41,345 nt of DNA, from positions 1 to 41,345 of the forward strand of contig MNYV01000083.1 in the NCBI GenBank assembly GCA_001873285.1, read 5' to 3'. Below the pieces are notes generated by a model that was given only the letters and a program-made list of their open reading frames with translations, ran no database searches and was not told the origin of the DNA. Source of the stretch: Nitrospirae bacterium CG2_30_53_67. GTDB lineage: Bacteria; CG2-30-53-67. Positions 6,735 through 18,741 of this stretch are shown in pieces (position 1 is the first letter of the stretch; each line of letters opens with the position of its first letter). The position numbers and the translations under genes are program-made.

Positions 6735-6820
6735 TGGCGGAGGAGGTAGGATTCGAACCCACGGTGCTTTCGCACAACGGTTTTCAAGACCGCCGCCTTC
6801 GACCTCTCGGCCACTCCTCC
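6735..6820 (-). tRNA. tRNA-Ser(UGA)
   Basis: An 86 nt class II tRNA with CCA encoded. Acceptor GGAGGAG pairs with CTCCTCC. The anticodon loop is CTTGAAA on a five-pair stem closed by a G-T, so the anticodon is UGA and reads UCA and by wobble other UCN codons. It starts only 8 bases after the serS stop and must be cotranscribed with it. Confidence 0.97.
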
Positions 6821-6828
6821 TCTCTTTT

Positions 6829-8133
6829 CTATACGGCACGATCAGAATTCTTCGATTCAATCCTCTCAAGGCCGTTCATATAAGGACGGAGCAGATCGGG
6901 TATGATGACGCTGCCATCCTTTTGCTGGTAATTTTCAAGAATAGCGACCAATGTTCTCCCTACGGCCAATCCGGAGCCGTTCAGGGTATGGACCAGCTCC
7001 GGCTTTGCGCCGGAAACCGGCCGATAACGGATCGATGCCCTGCGGGCTTGAAAGTCCTCATAATTGCTGCATGAAGAGATCTCCCGGTAGGCATTCTGCC
7101 CCGGCAGCCAAACCTCGATGTCATAGGTCTTAGAAGCAGCAAATCCGATGTCTCCTGTGCAGAGGGTCACGACGCGGTAGTGCAGGCCAAGACGTTTCAG
7201 GATATCCTCTGCATCCTCAAGAAGCCTTTCCAGCTCCTGATAGGAATTCTCGGGCTCCACCAGTTTGACCAATTCAACCTTGTTAAACTGGTGCTGTCGA
7301 ATCAGGCCCCGGGTGTCTTTCCCGTAGGATCCGGCTTCCCGCCGAAAACATGGAGTATAAGCGGTAAAATAGATGGGGAGCCGGCCCGGCTCCAGGATCT
7401 CCTGGCTATAAATGTTTGTCACCGGGACTTCCGCCGTAGGAATCAGAAAAAAATCCTCGTTCTCATCCTTGAATACACGAAAAAGATCCTCTTCAAACTT
7501 AGGCAGTTGTCCGGTTCCGGTCATGGTCGCCCGGTTGACCATAAAAGGGGGAAGGATTTCCTGATACCCTTTTTCCCTGGTATGGATATCCAGCATAAGA
7601 TTGATCAGCGCCCGCTCCAGAAGGGCGCCTTCGCCTTTGTACAATGTAAACCTGGCGCCGGCCAGTTTGCTCCCCCGTTTAAAATCCAGGATATCCAGTT
7701 TTTCACCAATATCCCAATGGGCCTGGGGAGGAAAATCAAATTCCGGCGGCTTTCCCCATCTTTTCACTTCCGGATTGTCTTCTTCGCCCTTCCCTTCCGG
7801 AACCGAGGGGTGCGGGAAATTCGGTATCCTAAGCAGGATTTCCTGTGTGGAGGCCTCGACTTCCACCTTTTTTTTCTTCAGATCCTTAATCTCCGCCGAG
7901 ACATCCTTCATCTCCTCCTGCAGCGAGGAAGATTCTTTGTTCTCCCTCTTGAGCCGGCCGATTTTTTTTGAAACCACATTGATCTTGTGCTGTATTTCCT
8001 CAAGTCGGGTCCTAATGCGGCTGTTTTCCTGGTCCAGTTGGACGAACTGGTCCAGAGAAAACGGCTCTCCCCGACGAGCTGTCATCTGCTCAATGGCTTC
8101 AATATTGTTTCTCACAAACTTTGCATCAAACAT
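6829..8133 (-). CDS. serS: Seryl-tRNA synthetase
   Basis: A 434-residue class II aminoacyl-tRNA synthetase that charges tRNA-Ser. The N-terminal helical arm (about residues 30-105, charged and heptad-like) would reach the long variable arm of tRNA-Ser. The catalytic domain shows motif 2 ([20 protein letters not shown]) and motif 3 ([18 protein letters not shown]). Length is typical for bacterial SerRS. The start ATG at 8133 has only a weak AGG upstream. The gene is followed after 8 bases by tRNA-Ser(UGA), and three more serine tRNAs lie within 1.7 kb, so the enzyme and all its substrates form one locus. Confidence 0.97.
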   Translation of the reverse strand: MFDAKFVRNNIEAIEQMTARRGEPFSLDQFVQLDQENSRIRTRLEEIQHKINVVSKKIGRLKRENKESSSLQEEMKDVSAEIKDLKKKKVEVEASTQEILLRIPNFPHPSVPEGKGEEDNPEVKRWGKPPEFDFPPQAHWDIGEKLDILDFKRGSKLAGARFTLYKGEGALLERALINLMLDIHTREKGYQEILPPFMVNRATMTGTGQLPKFEEDLFRVFKDENEDFFLIPTAEVPVTNIYSQEILEPGRLPIYFTAYTPCFRREAGSYGKDTRGLIRQHQFNKVELVKLVEPENSYQELERLLEDAEDILKRLGLHYRVVTLCTGDIGFAASKTYDIEVWLPGQNAYREISSCSNYEDFQARRASIRYRPVSGAKPELVHTLNGSGLAVGRTLVAILENYQQKDGSVIIPDLLRPYMNGLERIESKNSDRAV

Positions 8134-8309
8134 GCGGAAACCTGTCTCAAGATGAAAAAAATGGGAAATTGTACGTTATCATCCTGATGAAATGAAGTCA
8201 AATTATTTTCAGGTATGCCTTCTTGAAAACCGATTTTATCCCATGACACCCGAAAGTCCCGGGCTTCCCCGGCTCCGCATGGCCTCACGGACGTGCGGGT
8301 TGCAGGGGG
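8134..8309. other. Intergenic gap between TPR lipoprotein gene and serS
   Basis: 176 bp. The left half is GC-rich with a small CCGGG-CTTC-CCCGG hairpin near 8259-8272; the right half is AT-rich and could hold the serS promoter. I see no U-run terminator and no coding sequence. Confidence 0.5.
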
Positions 8310-9128
8310 TTACCCTTTCGATTTGACGCCTGGTCTTACGGCCTTCTTCTTCAGCAGATTGTCGACCTTTCGAAGAATAATCTCTTTGTTGGGATAGTCT
8401 TTCTCCAAAGACCCCAGCACGCTGACGGCCTCTTCGGTTTCACCCATCTCTTCGAGGGTGTCCGCCAAACCAAGTTTTGCATTCGCAGCCAAGGGGCTGT
8501 CACCGTACAGGGCAATAAAGTTTTCAAATCCCTTTCTGGCCTCTGCAAATTTTCCCTGCCTGAAATGGATCACACAGATCCAGTAAGCGGCGGCATCCCG
8601 GTATTCGCCGGCGCCGTAACGATCGAGAAGCGCGGAGTATTCCATCTCTGCCTGTTCATCATCGCCGAGAGCCATGTAACACTGGGCGATCTGGAACTGC
8701 GCCTCTGCCAAAAGCTTGGATCCGGGAAACTGGTTGACCAACTTCTGGAATTCGACAATGGCCTTTTTGTAATCTTTTAGATCCGAGTAATAGATGTCCG
8801 CAATGGTTTCCTGTGCCTTTTCACAATAGGGGGTAATATTCCCCTGAGAAACCGCTCCTCTAAAAAAAAACAGGGCCTCTTTGGGCTGTTTTTTAAAGAG
8901 CCGGTGAACCCTTCCGATGAAATACAGGGCTTCTTGTGAGGTTGGCGAGTTTGGAGATCGTTCGGCTGCCCTGTTATAATAGGAAAGGGCTTCTTCCACC
9001 TTCCCTTCCCGCAGGGCATCTCCGGCTTTGAGAAGGAATTCCGACGAGGAGGTATTCCGGCAGGCTGTAAACAAGATCAGAATAAAAAACAAAATGCCAT
9101 TGACTTTAACCGGCCGGTTCCTCCTCAT
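8310..9128 (-). CDS. TPR-repeat outer-membrane lipoprotein (YfiO/BamD- or YbgF-like)
   Basis: A 272-residue predicted lipoprotein. The N-terminus has a basic start (MRRNRPVKV), a hydrophobic stretch and a lipobox ending FTAC with the modified cysteine at residue 23. The mature part is a chain of tetratricopeptide-like units (for example [39 protein letters not shown] and [19 protein letters not shown]), the pattern of periplasmic or outer-membrane scaffold proteins such as YfiO/BamD and CpoB. I cannot decide the partner. The start overlaps the last 23 bases of gyrA, with AAAGAGG just upstream, so it is probably coupled to gyrA. A longer start at 9170 would spoil the signal peptide. Confidence 0.82.
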   Translation of the reverse strand: MRRNRPVKVNGILFFILILFTACRNTSSSEFLLKAGDALREGKVEEALSYYNRAAERSPNSPTSQEALYFIGRVHRLFKKQPKEALFFFRGAVSQGNITPYCEKAQETIADIYYSDLKDYKKAIVEFQKLVNQFPGSKLLAEAQFQIAQCYMALGDDEQAEMEYSALLDRYGAGEYRDAAAYWICVIHFRQGKFAEARKGFENFIALYGDSPLAANAKLGLADTLEEMGETEEAVSVLGSLEKDYPNKEIILRKVDNLLKKKAVRPGVKSKG

Positions 9129-11556
9129 CCTCTTTCTCCGCCAGTGTGGCAATACCTGTAACCTTGTCATTTTTTTCTATCCCGATGAGTTTCACTCCCT
9201 GGGTGTTCCGGCCGATCACAGAAACCCCGCTGACCTTCATTCGAATGACCTGTCCGTTCCGGGTGATCATCATCAGATCGTCTTCGTCCGTGACCTGCCA
9301 GATGCCGACAACCTTGCCGTTTCTCTCTGTGGTCTTGATGGTGATCACCCCTTTTCCTCCCCGGCTTTGAACGGGATACTCGGAAACACTGGTCCGCTTT
9401 CCATATCCGTTTTCGGCTACCGCAAGGAGGGTGGCCGCCGGATTCACCACTTCCATGCCGACCACTTCGTCGCCCTTGCGAAGGGAGATCCCCTTCACCC
9501 CCCTGGAGACTCTCCCCATGGATCTGACCTGGGACTCATGGAACCGGATAGCGAATCCGTCTCTGGTCCCCAAAAGGATATCCTGTTCATTGTTGGTGAT
9601 GGCGGTACGGATCAACTCATCGCCGGAGTCCAAGGTCAGGGCCGTAATTCCGTTCGCGCGCGGGCGGCTATAAGCGGAAAGAGCGGTCTTCTTGACGATC
9701 CCTTTCTTCGTGGCCATGATGATAAACTTATTTTCTTCAAAATCCTTGACCGGAAGCGTATTCGTGATCTTCTGCTCGGACCCGATCTGCAGGAGATTGA
9801 CCATGGCCTTGCCGCGGGCGGCACGCCCGGCCTGAGGGATCTCATGAACCTTCAGCCAATAGACCTTCCCGCCGTCCGTAAAGAAAAGGAGGTAGTCGTG
9901 CGTCCTGGCTACGAAAAGCCGCTCGACAAAATCCTCCTCTTTGGTGTCCATGCCGGTGACACCCCGGCCTCCCCGCCGCTGTGCACGGTAAAGGCTCACG
10001 GCGTTTCTTTTGATATATCCGGAATGGGAAATGGTGATCACCATATCCTCTTCGGCGATCAGATCCTCCAGCTTGATTTCCGATTTTTGAGCGACGATCT
10101 CGGTTCTTCTCGGATCTCCATATCTTTCCCGGATCTCCTTCAACTCCTCCCTGATGATTTTCAGAACCTCTTCGTCATGGGCCAGGATATACTGAAGTTT
10201 TTTGATCAGCTCATAGGTCTCTTTGAGTTCAGACAGGATCTTGTTCCTCTCCATGCCGGTCAGGCGCTGAAGCCTCATGTCCAGGACGGCTCTGGCTTGT
10301 GCCTCTGATAGGGCATATTCCTTGATCAGGGCGAATCTGGCGGCCTCGGGATCCGAGGAGTTTCTGATCAGCCGGATCACCGCATCCAGGTTGTCGAGAA
10401 CGATCTTAAACCCCTCCAGGATATGCGCCCGGTCCTGGGCGCGTTTAAGGTCGAAAAGACTCCTCCGAGTCACGACCTCCTTCCGGTGGTCTAAAAAGAG
10501 CCGAAGCATCTCCATGAGGGTCAGGACCCGAGGCTGATTGTTGACCAGGGCCAGCATGATCACGCCGAACGTGGTCCTGAGATTGGTATGTTTGAAAAGC
10601 CGGTTCAGAAGGACCTCTGCTACTTCGTATTTGCGCAGTTCCAGGACGATCCGCATGCCGTCACGGTCGGATTCATCCCGGATATCCGTAATCCCTTCAA
10701 CCTTTTTATCCTGCACCAGATGTGCGATATCCTCGATGAGTTTAGCTTTGTTCAATCCATACGGAATCTCGGTAATCACAATGGCGTCCTTGGCCCCTTT
10801 TCTCTGAGACCTCTCGACCAGGGTCCTGGCTTGAAGGGTCAGTTTGCCCCGGCCGGTGGTATAGGCCTCCCGAATTCCTTCCTGCCCGAGGATAAACCCC
10901 CCGGTGGGAAAATCCGGGCCATGGAGAACGGTTAAGATCTCATTGATCCCGGCCGCAGGATGGTCGATCAGGAGGTTCAGGGCATCCACGATTTCATTAA
11001 GATTGTGCGGCGGAATGTTGGTGGCCATTCCCACGGCGATTCCTGAAGACCCATTGATCAGGAGATTGGGTATTTGAGTCGGGAGGACCGCCGGCTCCTG
11101 ATGGGAACCATCAAAATTCGGCATGTAATCGATGGTTTCCTTGTCAATATCGGCCAGCATCTCTTCGGCGATCCGGGTCAGCCGGGCTTCGGTGTACCGA
11201 TAGGCCGCTGCAGAATCCCCATCGACCGAACCGAAATTCCCCTGACCGTCAATGAGCGGATAACGCAGGTTCCATTCCTGGGCCATGCGCACCATGCTGT
11301 CATAGACCGCGGAGTCGCCATGGGGATGAAATTTTTTGAGAACCTCTCCGACCACCCCGGCCGACTTGGAGTGTTTTTTGTTGGAAAGAAGGCCCTCCCG
11401 AAACATGGCATACAGGATTCGCCGATGAACAGGCTTGAGGCCGTCCCGGATATCCGGCAGGGCCCTCCCTACGATGACGCTCATGGAATAGTCCAGGTAG
11501 GACCGTTTCATGGTTTCTTCAATATTCATGGGTAGGATGACGCCTTGTTGTTCCAT
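9106..11556 (-). CDS. gyrA: DNA gyrase subunit A
   Basis: An 816-residue DNA-cutting and wrapping subunit of the A2B2 gyrase, which introduces negative supercoils. The catalytic tyrosine is Y121 in [10 protein letters not shown]. The quinolone-resistance region [17 protein letters not shown] is wild-type in character, with S82 and D86 at the positions of E. coli S83 and D87. The C-terminal beta-pinwheel carries the GyrA box QRRGGRG, which marks gyrase rather than topoisomerase IV, and ends in an acidic tail (KEDEEEPAG). It follows gyrB, separated by a long hairpin. Confidence 0.98.
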   Translation of the reverse strand: MEQQGVILPMNIEETMKRSYLDYSMSVIVGRALPDIRDGLKPVHRRILYAMFREGLLSNKKHSKSAGVVGEVLKKFHPHGDSAVYDSMVRMAQEWNLRYPLIDGQGNFGSVDGDSAAAYRYTEARLTRIAEEMLADIDKETIDYMPNFDGSHQEPAVLPTQIPNLLINGSSGIAVGMATNIPPHNLNEIVDALNLLIDHPAAGINEILTVLHGPDFPTGGFILGQEGIREAYTTGRGKLTLQARTLVERSQRKGAKDAIVITEIPYGLNKAKLIEDIAHLVQDKKVEGITDIRDESDRDGMRIVLELRKYEVAEVLLNRLFKHTNLRTTFGVIMLALVNNQPRVLTLMEMLRLFLDHRKEVVTRRSLFDLKRAQDRAHILEGFKIVLDNLDAVIRLIRNSSDPEAARFALIKEYALSEAQARAVLDMRLQRLTGMERNKILSELKETYELIKKLQYILAHDEEVLKIIREELKEIRERYGDPRRTEIVAQKSEIKLEDLIAEEDMVITISHSGYIKRNAVSLYRAQRRGGRGVTGMDTKEEDFVERLFVARTHDYLLFFTDGGKVYWLKVHEIPQAGRAARGKAMVNLLQIGSEQKITNTLPVKDFEENKFIIMATKKGIVKKTALSAYSRPRANGITALTLDSGDELIRTAITNNEQDILLGTRDGFAIRFHESQVRSMGRVSRGVKGISLRKGDEVVGMEVVNPAATLLAVAENGYGKRTSVSEYPVQSRGGKGVITIKTTERNGKVVGIWQVTDEDDLMMITRNGQVIRMKVSGVSVIGRNTQGVKLIGIEKNDKVTGIATLAEKEDEEEPAG

Positions 11557-11570
11557 CTTCTTCCTCTTTT

Positions 11571-11610
11571 TAAATCACTCAACCCCCGGCTTTGTCGGGG
11601 GTTAAGTGAT

Positions 11611-11613
<3 letters not shown>
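11571..11613 (-). other. Long hairpin spanning the gyrB stop codon
   Basis: Arms TAAATCACT plus AACCCCCG pair with CGGGGGTT plus AGTGATTTA around a 7-base loop, with a single unpaired base on each side: 17 pairs in all. The gyrB TAA is the outermost part of the stem. No U-run follows in the gyrB-to-gyrA direction (the next bases are AAAAAGAGG), so it looks like an RNA-stability or partial-attenuation element between the two gyrase genes rather than a simple terminator. Confidence 0.75.
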
Positions 11614-14073
<2,460 letters not shown>

Positions 14074-14111
14074 TTATTTTTCTAAGTCGAAACATTTTAC
14101 ATTTTTTCTCT

Positions 14112-15239
14112 CTATGTTACAAGAATTATCTCTCCTTTTTGTACCTGAAAGATCCTGGCGCAGGACTTCATTTTTCCGACAAAGCTGTCGTCTGTCGTCG
14201 TCAAGAAAACCTGACCGAGACTCTCGATCTGTTTACACAGAATCTCCTGCCTCTTGCGATCCAGTTCCGAAGTGACATCATCGAGCAAAAGAACCGGAAA
14301 GCGTCCCTTTTTATTGCGGTAGAGTTTGGCCTCACTGAGCGTCAGGGAAATGGCAAACATGCGCATTTCACCCCGGGATGAACCCGGCTTGAGCGGCCGG
14401 CCGTCCACTAAAAAGTCAAGATCATCCAGGTGCGGACCGATCAGACCGGTTCTCTGACGGACCTCTTCATCCTCCTTTTGTTCGATGCCCTGACGAAAAC
14501 GGCCGGTCCATACGGAAAGATCCGCCATCGCCCCATTGAGCTTGGGAATTCGAAACCATGAAGAATGATATTGGATTCGAATCTCCGCCGCTTTTTGAAA
14601 GAATGCTTTAAAGACTTCCCTTAAGACCGGCGCAAGATCGCGGAGATAATCAAGCCGTTTTTCCAGGATCCGGCTCCCGGTCTGAACCAGTTGTTCATTC
14701 CAGGCTTTCAGGGTCTCCCTGGGCGCCTTGGACTCATGGATCAAGCGCAATAATCGGTTGCGCTGATACAGGACCCTCTTATATTCTTTGAGTTGGAGCA
14801 GATAGTTCCGATCGATTCTCGAGATGGCGGTGTCCATAAAGCGCCGCCTGAATTCCGGCCCTCCTTGAACCCATTTGAGACTATCCGGGGAAAAAAGGAG
14901 GGCGGCAAACTCTCCGAAATAATCAACCCCTCTCCCGACGGCATGCCCGTTTACCTTGACGATCTTCCCCCCTTCCCGGATAAAGACCATGAGTTCCTTT
15001 TGAACGCCGCCGGAGCGGATCCGCCCCAGGATCCGGCCATAGGTTGCTCCGTACAGAATCAGGTCTTTTAAATGGGCCGAACGGAAGGAGGAAAGATTGG
15101 AAAGGATATAGATGGATTCCAGTAGATTGGTTTTGCCCTGGCCGTTCTCACCGCACAGGATATGGACCCCTTCGGTCAGTTCAAGATCGCAGGCATGTAG
15201 ATTTCTAAAGTCACGGAGGATGAGTCTCTGAATATTCAT
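14112..15239 (-). CDS. recF: DNA replication and repair protein RecF
   Basis: A 375-residue SMC-like ATPase that binds gapped DNA and works with RecR and RecO. Walker A GENGQGKT is at residues 30-37. The ABC-type signature SRGEMRMFAISL and Walker B/D-loop PVLLLDDVTSELD are in the C-terminal half. The ATG at 15239 gives the canonical MNIQRLILRDFRNL start, although no clear Shine-Dalgarno precedes it. The frame stays open upstream to 15455, but that stretch is a MITE-like element and is not part of RecF. The gene is separated from dnaN by that 169 bp element, an interruption of the usual tight dnaN-recF spacing. Confidence 0.97.
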   Translation of the reverse strand: MNIQRLILRDFRNLHACDLELTEGVHILCGENGQGKTNLLESIYILSNLSSFRSAHLKDLILYGATYGRILGRIRSGGVQKELMVFIREGGKIVKVNGHAVGRGVDYFGEFAALLFSPDSLKWVQGGPEFRRRFMDTAISRIDRNYLLQLKEYKRVLYQRNRLLRLIHESKAPRETLKAWNEQLVQTGSRILEKRLDYLRDLAPVLREVFKAFFQKAAEIRIQYHSSWFRIPKLNGAMADLSVWTGRFRQGIEQKEDEEVRQRTGLIGPHLDDLDFLVDGRPLKPGSSRGEMRMFAISLTLSEAKLYRNKKGRFPVLLLDDVTSELDRKRQEILCKQIESLGQVFLTTTDDSFVGKMKSCARIFQVQKGEIILVT

Positions 15240-15290
15240 GAATTGAGGTTGTTCGCAGTCCGGGGCGGACCGGGTAAAAAGGGATTTCCA

Positions 15291-15459
15291 CTTAGTGGCC
15301 CTATTCGTAAATACGGTGGCATTCGAGTGCCGTAGGGCGGTCTCCTCGGCGTTGTGCTCCTTGCGGTGTACCAGAGGGTACGCCTCAGTCGCGCGCGGGG
15401 ATGAGACCGCCCTACGACCCTCTCGGTGCGTCACCCTATTTACGAACAGGACCACTTAG
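15291..15459 (+). mobile_element. MITE-like inverted-repeat element, copy 1
   Basis: A 169 bp element with imperfect terminal inverted repeats of about 50 bp. The left end begins CTTAGTGGCCCTATTCGTAA and the right end is the inverse of CTAAGTGGTCCTGTTCGTAA. Both outer ends read CTTAG on the plus strand, a possible 5 bp target duplication. Near-identical copies lie at 26001-26171 (inverted) and 39119-39289. The element sits exactly at the dnaN stop: the TAA of dnaN (15458..15456) is within the terminal CTTAG. Confidence 0.85.
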
Positions 15460-16574
15460 ACCCGCATAGGCATAATGACGCCTATAAATCCAGGGTCCAA
15501 AGGATCTTCTATCCGGGAAGGACTGAGTGAATCACGGAAAAGAATCCGGACCTCCTCTCCCTGCAAGGAAGAAAGGATGTCTTGTATATATCGAACATTG
15601 AACCCCACGTCCAAATCGGAGTTCTGATAGTCCGTGGAAAGGTTTTCTTTTGCCTCTCCCACTTCCGGATTGTTGGATGAGACCTGAAGTTCCCCGCGTC
15701 TAAGCGAAAGTTTTATGGAATTGGTCTTCTCATCCGAGAGGATAGAGACCCGCCGGATGGCCCCTTGAAACAACTCTCGATTAATGATCAGAAGGTTTTC
15801 GTTCTCCTTTGGAATGACCTCTTCATAATTAGGAAACTTGGCATCAATGAGACGTGAAAGGAGGGTATAATTTCCTTCCTGAAAAACAATGTGGTTTTCT
15901 GAAACTGCGATCTCAACCCCCTTGTGTTCCCCTTCGTCCAAAAACTTCTTCAATTCGAGGATGGCCTTTCTGGGGATGATCACTTTGATTTCGGAATCTT
16001 GGCGGCCGGAAGATGGGATCTCCCTTGAGGCCAGGGAGAGACGATGGCCGTCTGTCGCCACCATCTCAACAGATTTTCTTTTGCTTTCGAAAACATGAAA
16101 CAGGATGCCGTTCAGGGAGATCCGAGTCAGATCCGAGGAGACGGCATAAGATGTTTTTTTGATCATTTCCTGAAGTATCGCGGCCGGAATAGATAATTTT
16201 GCGGTTTCCTTGATCTCAGGAAAAGAGGGGTATTCCTCCGCTGAAAGTGAACGAAGCTTGAAACTCGACTTGCCGGAATGGATGATGATCTGCTGATGCT
16301 CGTCGGATTCGACATGGATCGTTTCCTCTTTTAGTTCCTTCACAATTTCATAAAATTTGCGCGCCGATACGGTGGTCTTGCCCGGATTCAAGACCTCCGC
16401 AGATACGAAATCGAGGAGGCCGATCTCCAGATCCGTCGCGAAGAGTTGTATTCCCTTCTTTTGGGTCTCCATCCTGACGTTTGAAAGAATCGGCATGGTG
16501 TTGCGGGTCTGCACAATCCCCTGAATTTTATGCAATCCGGAAACAAGGTCGTTCTTGTTGGCTTTGAGTTTCAT
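15456..16574 (-). CDS. dnaN: DNA polymerase III beta subunit (sliding clamp)
   Basis: A 372-residue ring-forming processivity clamp with the three-fold repeated clamp domain. It begins MKLKANKNDLVSGLHKIQGI and ends GVIMPMRV, matching the canonical VMPMRL-type C-terminus that lines the client-binding pocket. ATG 16574 has GAGGAG about 9 bases upstream, 16 bases after the dnaA stop, so the two are cotranscribed. The stop codon coincides with the edge of MITE copy 1; the protein is nevertheless full length, so the insertion did not truncate it. Confidence 0.97.
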   Translation of the reverse strand: MKLKANKNDLVSGLHKIQGIVQTRNTMPILSNVRMETQKKGIQLFATDLEIGLLDFVSAEVLNPGKTTVSARKFYEIVKELKEETIHVESDEHQQIIIHSGKSSFKLRSLSAEEYPSFPEIKETAKLSIPAAILQEMIKKTSYAVSSDLTRISLNGILFHVFESKRKSVEMVATDGHRLSLASREIPSSGRQDSEIKVIIPRKAILELKKFLDEGEHKGVEIAVSENHIVFQEGNYTLLSRLIDAKFPNYEEVIPKENENLLIINRELFQGAIRRVSILSDEKTNSIKLSLRRGELQVSSNNPEVGEAKENLSTDYQNSDLDVGFNVRYIQDILSSLQGEEVRILFRDSLSPSRIEDPLDPGFIGVIMPMRV

Positions 16575-16590
16575 CCAACGCGCTCCTCTG

Positions 16591-17949
16591 TTATTGAGAT
16601 TGAGTTTCTTCCATTAGTTTTTGGACCATGGCCGCGAAGTCTTCCTTCTTTTTCATCTTGCTCTCAATGTTACGGCATGCATGAATGACCGTCGTATGGT
16701 CTTTGCCGCCAAAGGATTTGCCTATTTCAGGAAGGGATTTGTCCGTCAACTTCCGGCATAGGTACATAGACACCTGTCTGGGTAAGACAATGGTTTGCGT
16801 TCTTTTTTTGGATCGGAGATCGGCCACTCGTACATTGAAATGTTCAGAAACTTTTTTTTGTATCTTTTCTATGGTGACGATATCTTCCTTCTCATTGAGA
16901 AAATCTTTTAGGACCGTCTTGGCCAAGTCTATGGTCACTTCCTGGCCAGACAAGGATGAGAAGGCACCTAATTTGATCAGGGATCCTTCCAGTTCACGCA
17001 CGTTGGATCGAATTTTTTTCGCTAAAAACAGACCCACATCATTGGGAAGGTTGATCCTTTCAATTTCCGCTTTTTTGCGAAGGATGGCAACCTTGGTCTC
17101 AAGATCAGGGGGGTGGATGTCGGCAAGGAGCCCCCATTCAAAACGGGAACGCAGCCTCTCCTCAAGATTTTGAATCTCTTTCGGGTAGCGGTCACTGGAA
17201 AAAACAAGCTGTTTTCTGGAGTCATATAAGGCATTAAACGTATGAAAAAACTCCTCTTGAGTTCTTTCCTTATCGGACAGGAACTGGATATCATCTACCA
17301 TCAGGACATCCATGTTCCGGTATTTGTTTCTGAACTGGGACATGCGATCATAACGAATACAGCTGATCATTTCGTTCATGAAGTGTTCCGTACTGACAAA
17401 CGTAACCCGAATATTTGCATTCTTGGCCAGGATGTGATGTCCGATCGCATGCATCAGGTGCGTCTTTCCGAGTCCGACACCTCCATATATGAAAAGTGGA
17501 TTATAGGCCTTATAGAGCACTTCGGCGACCGCGCGTGCGGCGGCATGTGCAAACTGGTTGCTTGGGCCGACCACAAAATTTTCAAATGTAAACCTTGGAT
17601 TAAGAAATGAGCGTTCTTTTGTAGAGGTGTAATCCTGTCTTTGAGGAAAGGTTATAACCGGAATCTCTTGGACGTTTACGTTTTGCTCTTTTTCTTGGTC
17701 GATAGATCCCGTTAATTTTTTGTTCACGGAAAATATAAGGGTTTTTTTCAAATCCATGGCGGCGAGGAGATCCTTGATGATATCGAGATAATGTTTCTCT
17801 ATCCATTCCTTAGAAAACTTGCTTGGAACGGAAACCATAATCTCATTTTCGTTTTCTTGAAAGAGTTGGGTGGGTTTGAGCCACGTTTCGAAACCTTGTC
17901 TTGGGATTTGTTTGCTAAGTCTTTGCGTGATTTCATCCCAAGTATTCAT
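16591..17949 (-). CDS. dnaA: Chromosomal replication initiator DnaA
   Basis: The 452-residue AAA+ initiator that binds DnaA boxes at the origin and opens the duplex. Domain I starts MNTWDEITQRL. Domain III has Walker A GGVGLGKT (156-163) and Walker B VLMVDDIQFL (about 218-227). Domain IV has the DnaA signature GGKDHTTVIHACRNIESK, which reads the boxes. I chose ATG 17949; a TTG three codons upstream (17958) is possible, and neither has a strong binding site. DnaA boxes at 18011-18042 lie 60-90 bp upstream, so autoregulation is likely. First gene of dnaA-dnaN-recF-gyrB-gyrA. Confidence 0.97.
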   Translation of the reverse strand: MNTWDEITQRLSKQIPRQGFETWLKPTQLFQENENEIMVSVPSKFSKEWIEKHYLDIIKDLLAAMDLKKTLIFSVNKKLTGSIDQEKEQNVNVQEIPVITFPQRQDYTSTKERSFLNPRFTFENFVVGPSNQFAHAAARAVAEVLYKAYNPLFIYGGVGLGKTHLMHAIGHHILAKNANIRVTFVSTEHFMNEMISCIRYDRMSQFRNKYRNMDVLMVDDIQFLSDKERTQEEFFHTFNALYDSRKQLVFSSDRYPKEIQNLEERLRSRFEWGLLADIHPPDLETKVAILRKKAEIERINLPNDVGLFLAKKIRSNVRELEGSLIKLGAFSSLSGQEVTIDLAKTVLKDFLNEKEDIVTIEKIQKKVSEHFNVRVADLRSKKRTQTIVLPRQVSMYLCRKLTDKSLPEIGKSFGGKDHTTVIHACRNIESKMKKKEDFAAMVQKLMEETQSQ

Positions 17950-18010
17950 AACGTTCAAGCCTATATTGAAAAATATAAAAAATTAGTTGTATTTTACTGC
18001 AAATCTAAAC

Positions 18011-18042
18011 TTATCAACAGGTTTATCCACACCTGTGAATAA
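18011..18042. promoter_or_regulatory. DnaA box cluster
   Basis: Three boxes within 32 bp: TTATCAACA (18011-18019), the consensus TTATCCACA (18023-18031) and, on the other strand, TTATTCACA (complement of 18034-18042). They also lie just upstream of a weak dnaA promoter candidate on the minus strand (TTGCAG, 18 bp spacer, TTATAT), which fits DnaA autoregulation. Confidence 0.85.
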
Positions 18043-18273
18043 TGGATATTTAATTTATAATTCAATGGGTTATCATGGAAAAATCCCTTAATGTTTAATA
18101 GATTTTTATGTGAGGATCGTTCTTTTCCCCATTTTCTGGGTCTCCTGTTGTCTGCTTCTTTTTCTTAATGTCTTCGTTGAAAGATAGGGCATCTAAAATA
18201 GCAAAAGGCTTTTTTGATAGCAAGCACTTTTTTCATTAAATGATTTTTATATTTTTTATAAAACTTGCGGCTC

Positions 18274-18282
18274 TGTGTATAA
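18274..18282 (-). promoter_or_regulatory. Isolated DnaA box
   Basis: TGTGTATAA on the plus strand, that is TTATACACA on the minus strand, matching TTATNCACA. It lies beside the most A/T-rich blocks of the gap. Confidence 0.65.
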
Positions 18283-18522
18283 TCTGTATTTTCTGTGTGA
18301 ACTTTTTATATAAGAAGTGGAAAGATATTATCCGATGTGTAAAACAAGAAAGCATGCCCTTTATGTTTCACAAACAAACTTCATGCTAAGTTGTATAGCA
18401 GACCTCAGAATATCGTTTCTCTCCACTAAACTCCCAACCGTTACTATTACTACTTCTTTGATTAACCTATTTATTAAGTAATAAAAGGCTCATGTTTAAA
18501 TAGGGATTTTCCCCTTTTATTC

Positions 18523-18551
18523 TTGACATTAAAACCATGAATGAATATACT
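18523..18551 (+). promoter_or_regulatory. Sigma-70 promoter of the rpmH operon
   Basis: Perfect -35 TTGACA (18523-18528), 17 bp spacer, and -10 TATACT (18546-18551). Transcription would start near 18558, about 25 bases before the rpmH ATG. It is the best promoter match in the window. Confidence 0.88.
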
Positions 18552-18582
18552 TTTTTTTTGATAATATCAAAAGGAGCAGGAT

Positions 18583-18717
18583 ATGTCCGTCACTTTAAAA
18601 CCCAACAATCGTAAAAAGAAAAAAACGCACGGATTTATGATCCGCATGAAGAGCAAGGCGGGCCGCAAGATCATACAGAGACGCCGGGCTAAAGGAAAGA
18701 AAAAATTAACGGTATAA
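18583..18717 (+). CDS. rpmH: 50S ribosomal protein L34
   Basis: A 44-residue, very basic ribosomal protein. It reads MSVTLKPNNRKKKKTHGF, then MIRMKSKAGRKIIQRRRAKG and KKKLTV, matching L34 along its whole length; L34 usually starts MKRTFQPS, so the first residues are a little divergent. AAGGAG stands 9 bases before the ATG, and the TTGACA/TATACT promoter lies just upstream. First gene of rpmH-rnpA-yidD-yidC-jag. Confidence 0.96.
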   Translation: MSVTLKPNNRKKKKTHGFMIRMKSKAGRKIIQRRRAKGKKKLTV

Positions 18718-18741
18718 AAATCCGGATGGTACGGCCTACTG

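Larger units (their letters stand above)
17959..18582. other. Putative chromosomal replication origin (oriC)
   Basis: A 620 bp gene-free gap between divergent dnaA and rpmH, strikingly AT-rich against GC-richer flanks. It holds a dense DnaA-box group at 18011-18042, another box at 18274-18282, and long A/T runs at 18220-18265 and 18296-18312 that could serve as the unwinding element. All genes left of it face left, and all genes right of it for 15 kb face right. The position, content and gene polarity together support oriC; which A/T block melts is not decidable by eye. Confidence 0.85.

Noticed and set aside
6327-6749. Plus-strand 140-codon frame over tRNA-Arg and tRNA-Ser(GCU)
   Set aside because: Antisense translation of tRNAs and spacers (SRIRTCDLWIRSP type), not a gene.
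15240-15455. In-frame 72-residue N-terminal extension of RecF
   Set aside because: It is the translation of MITE copy 1 and its flank; RecF has a canonical start at 15239.
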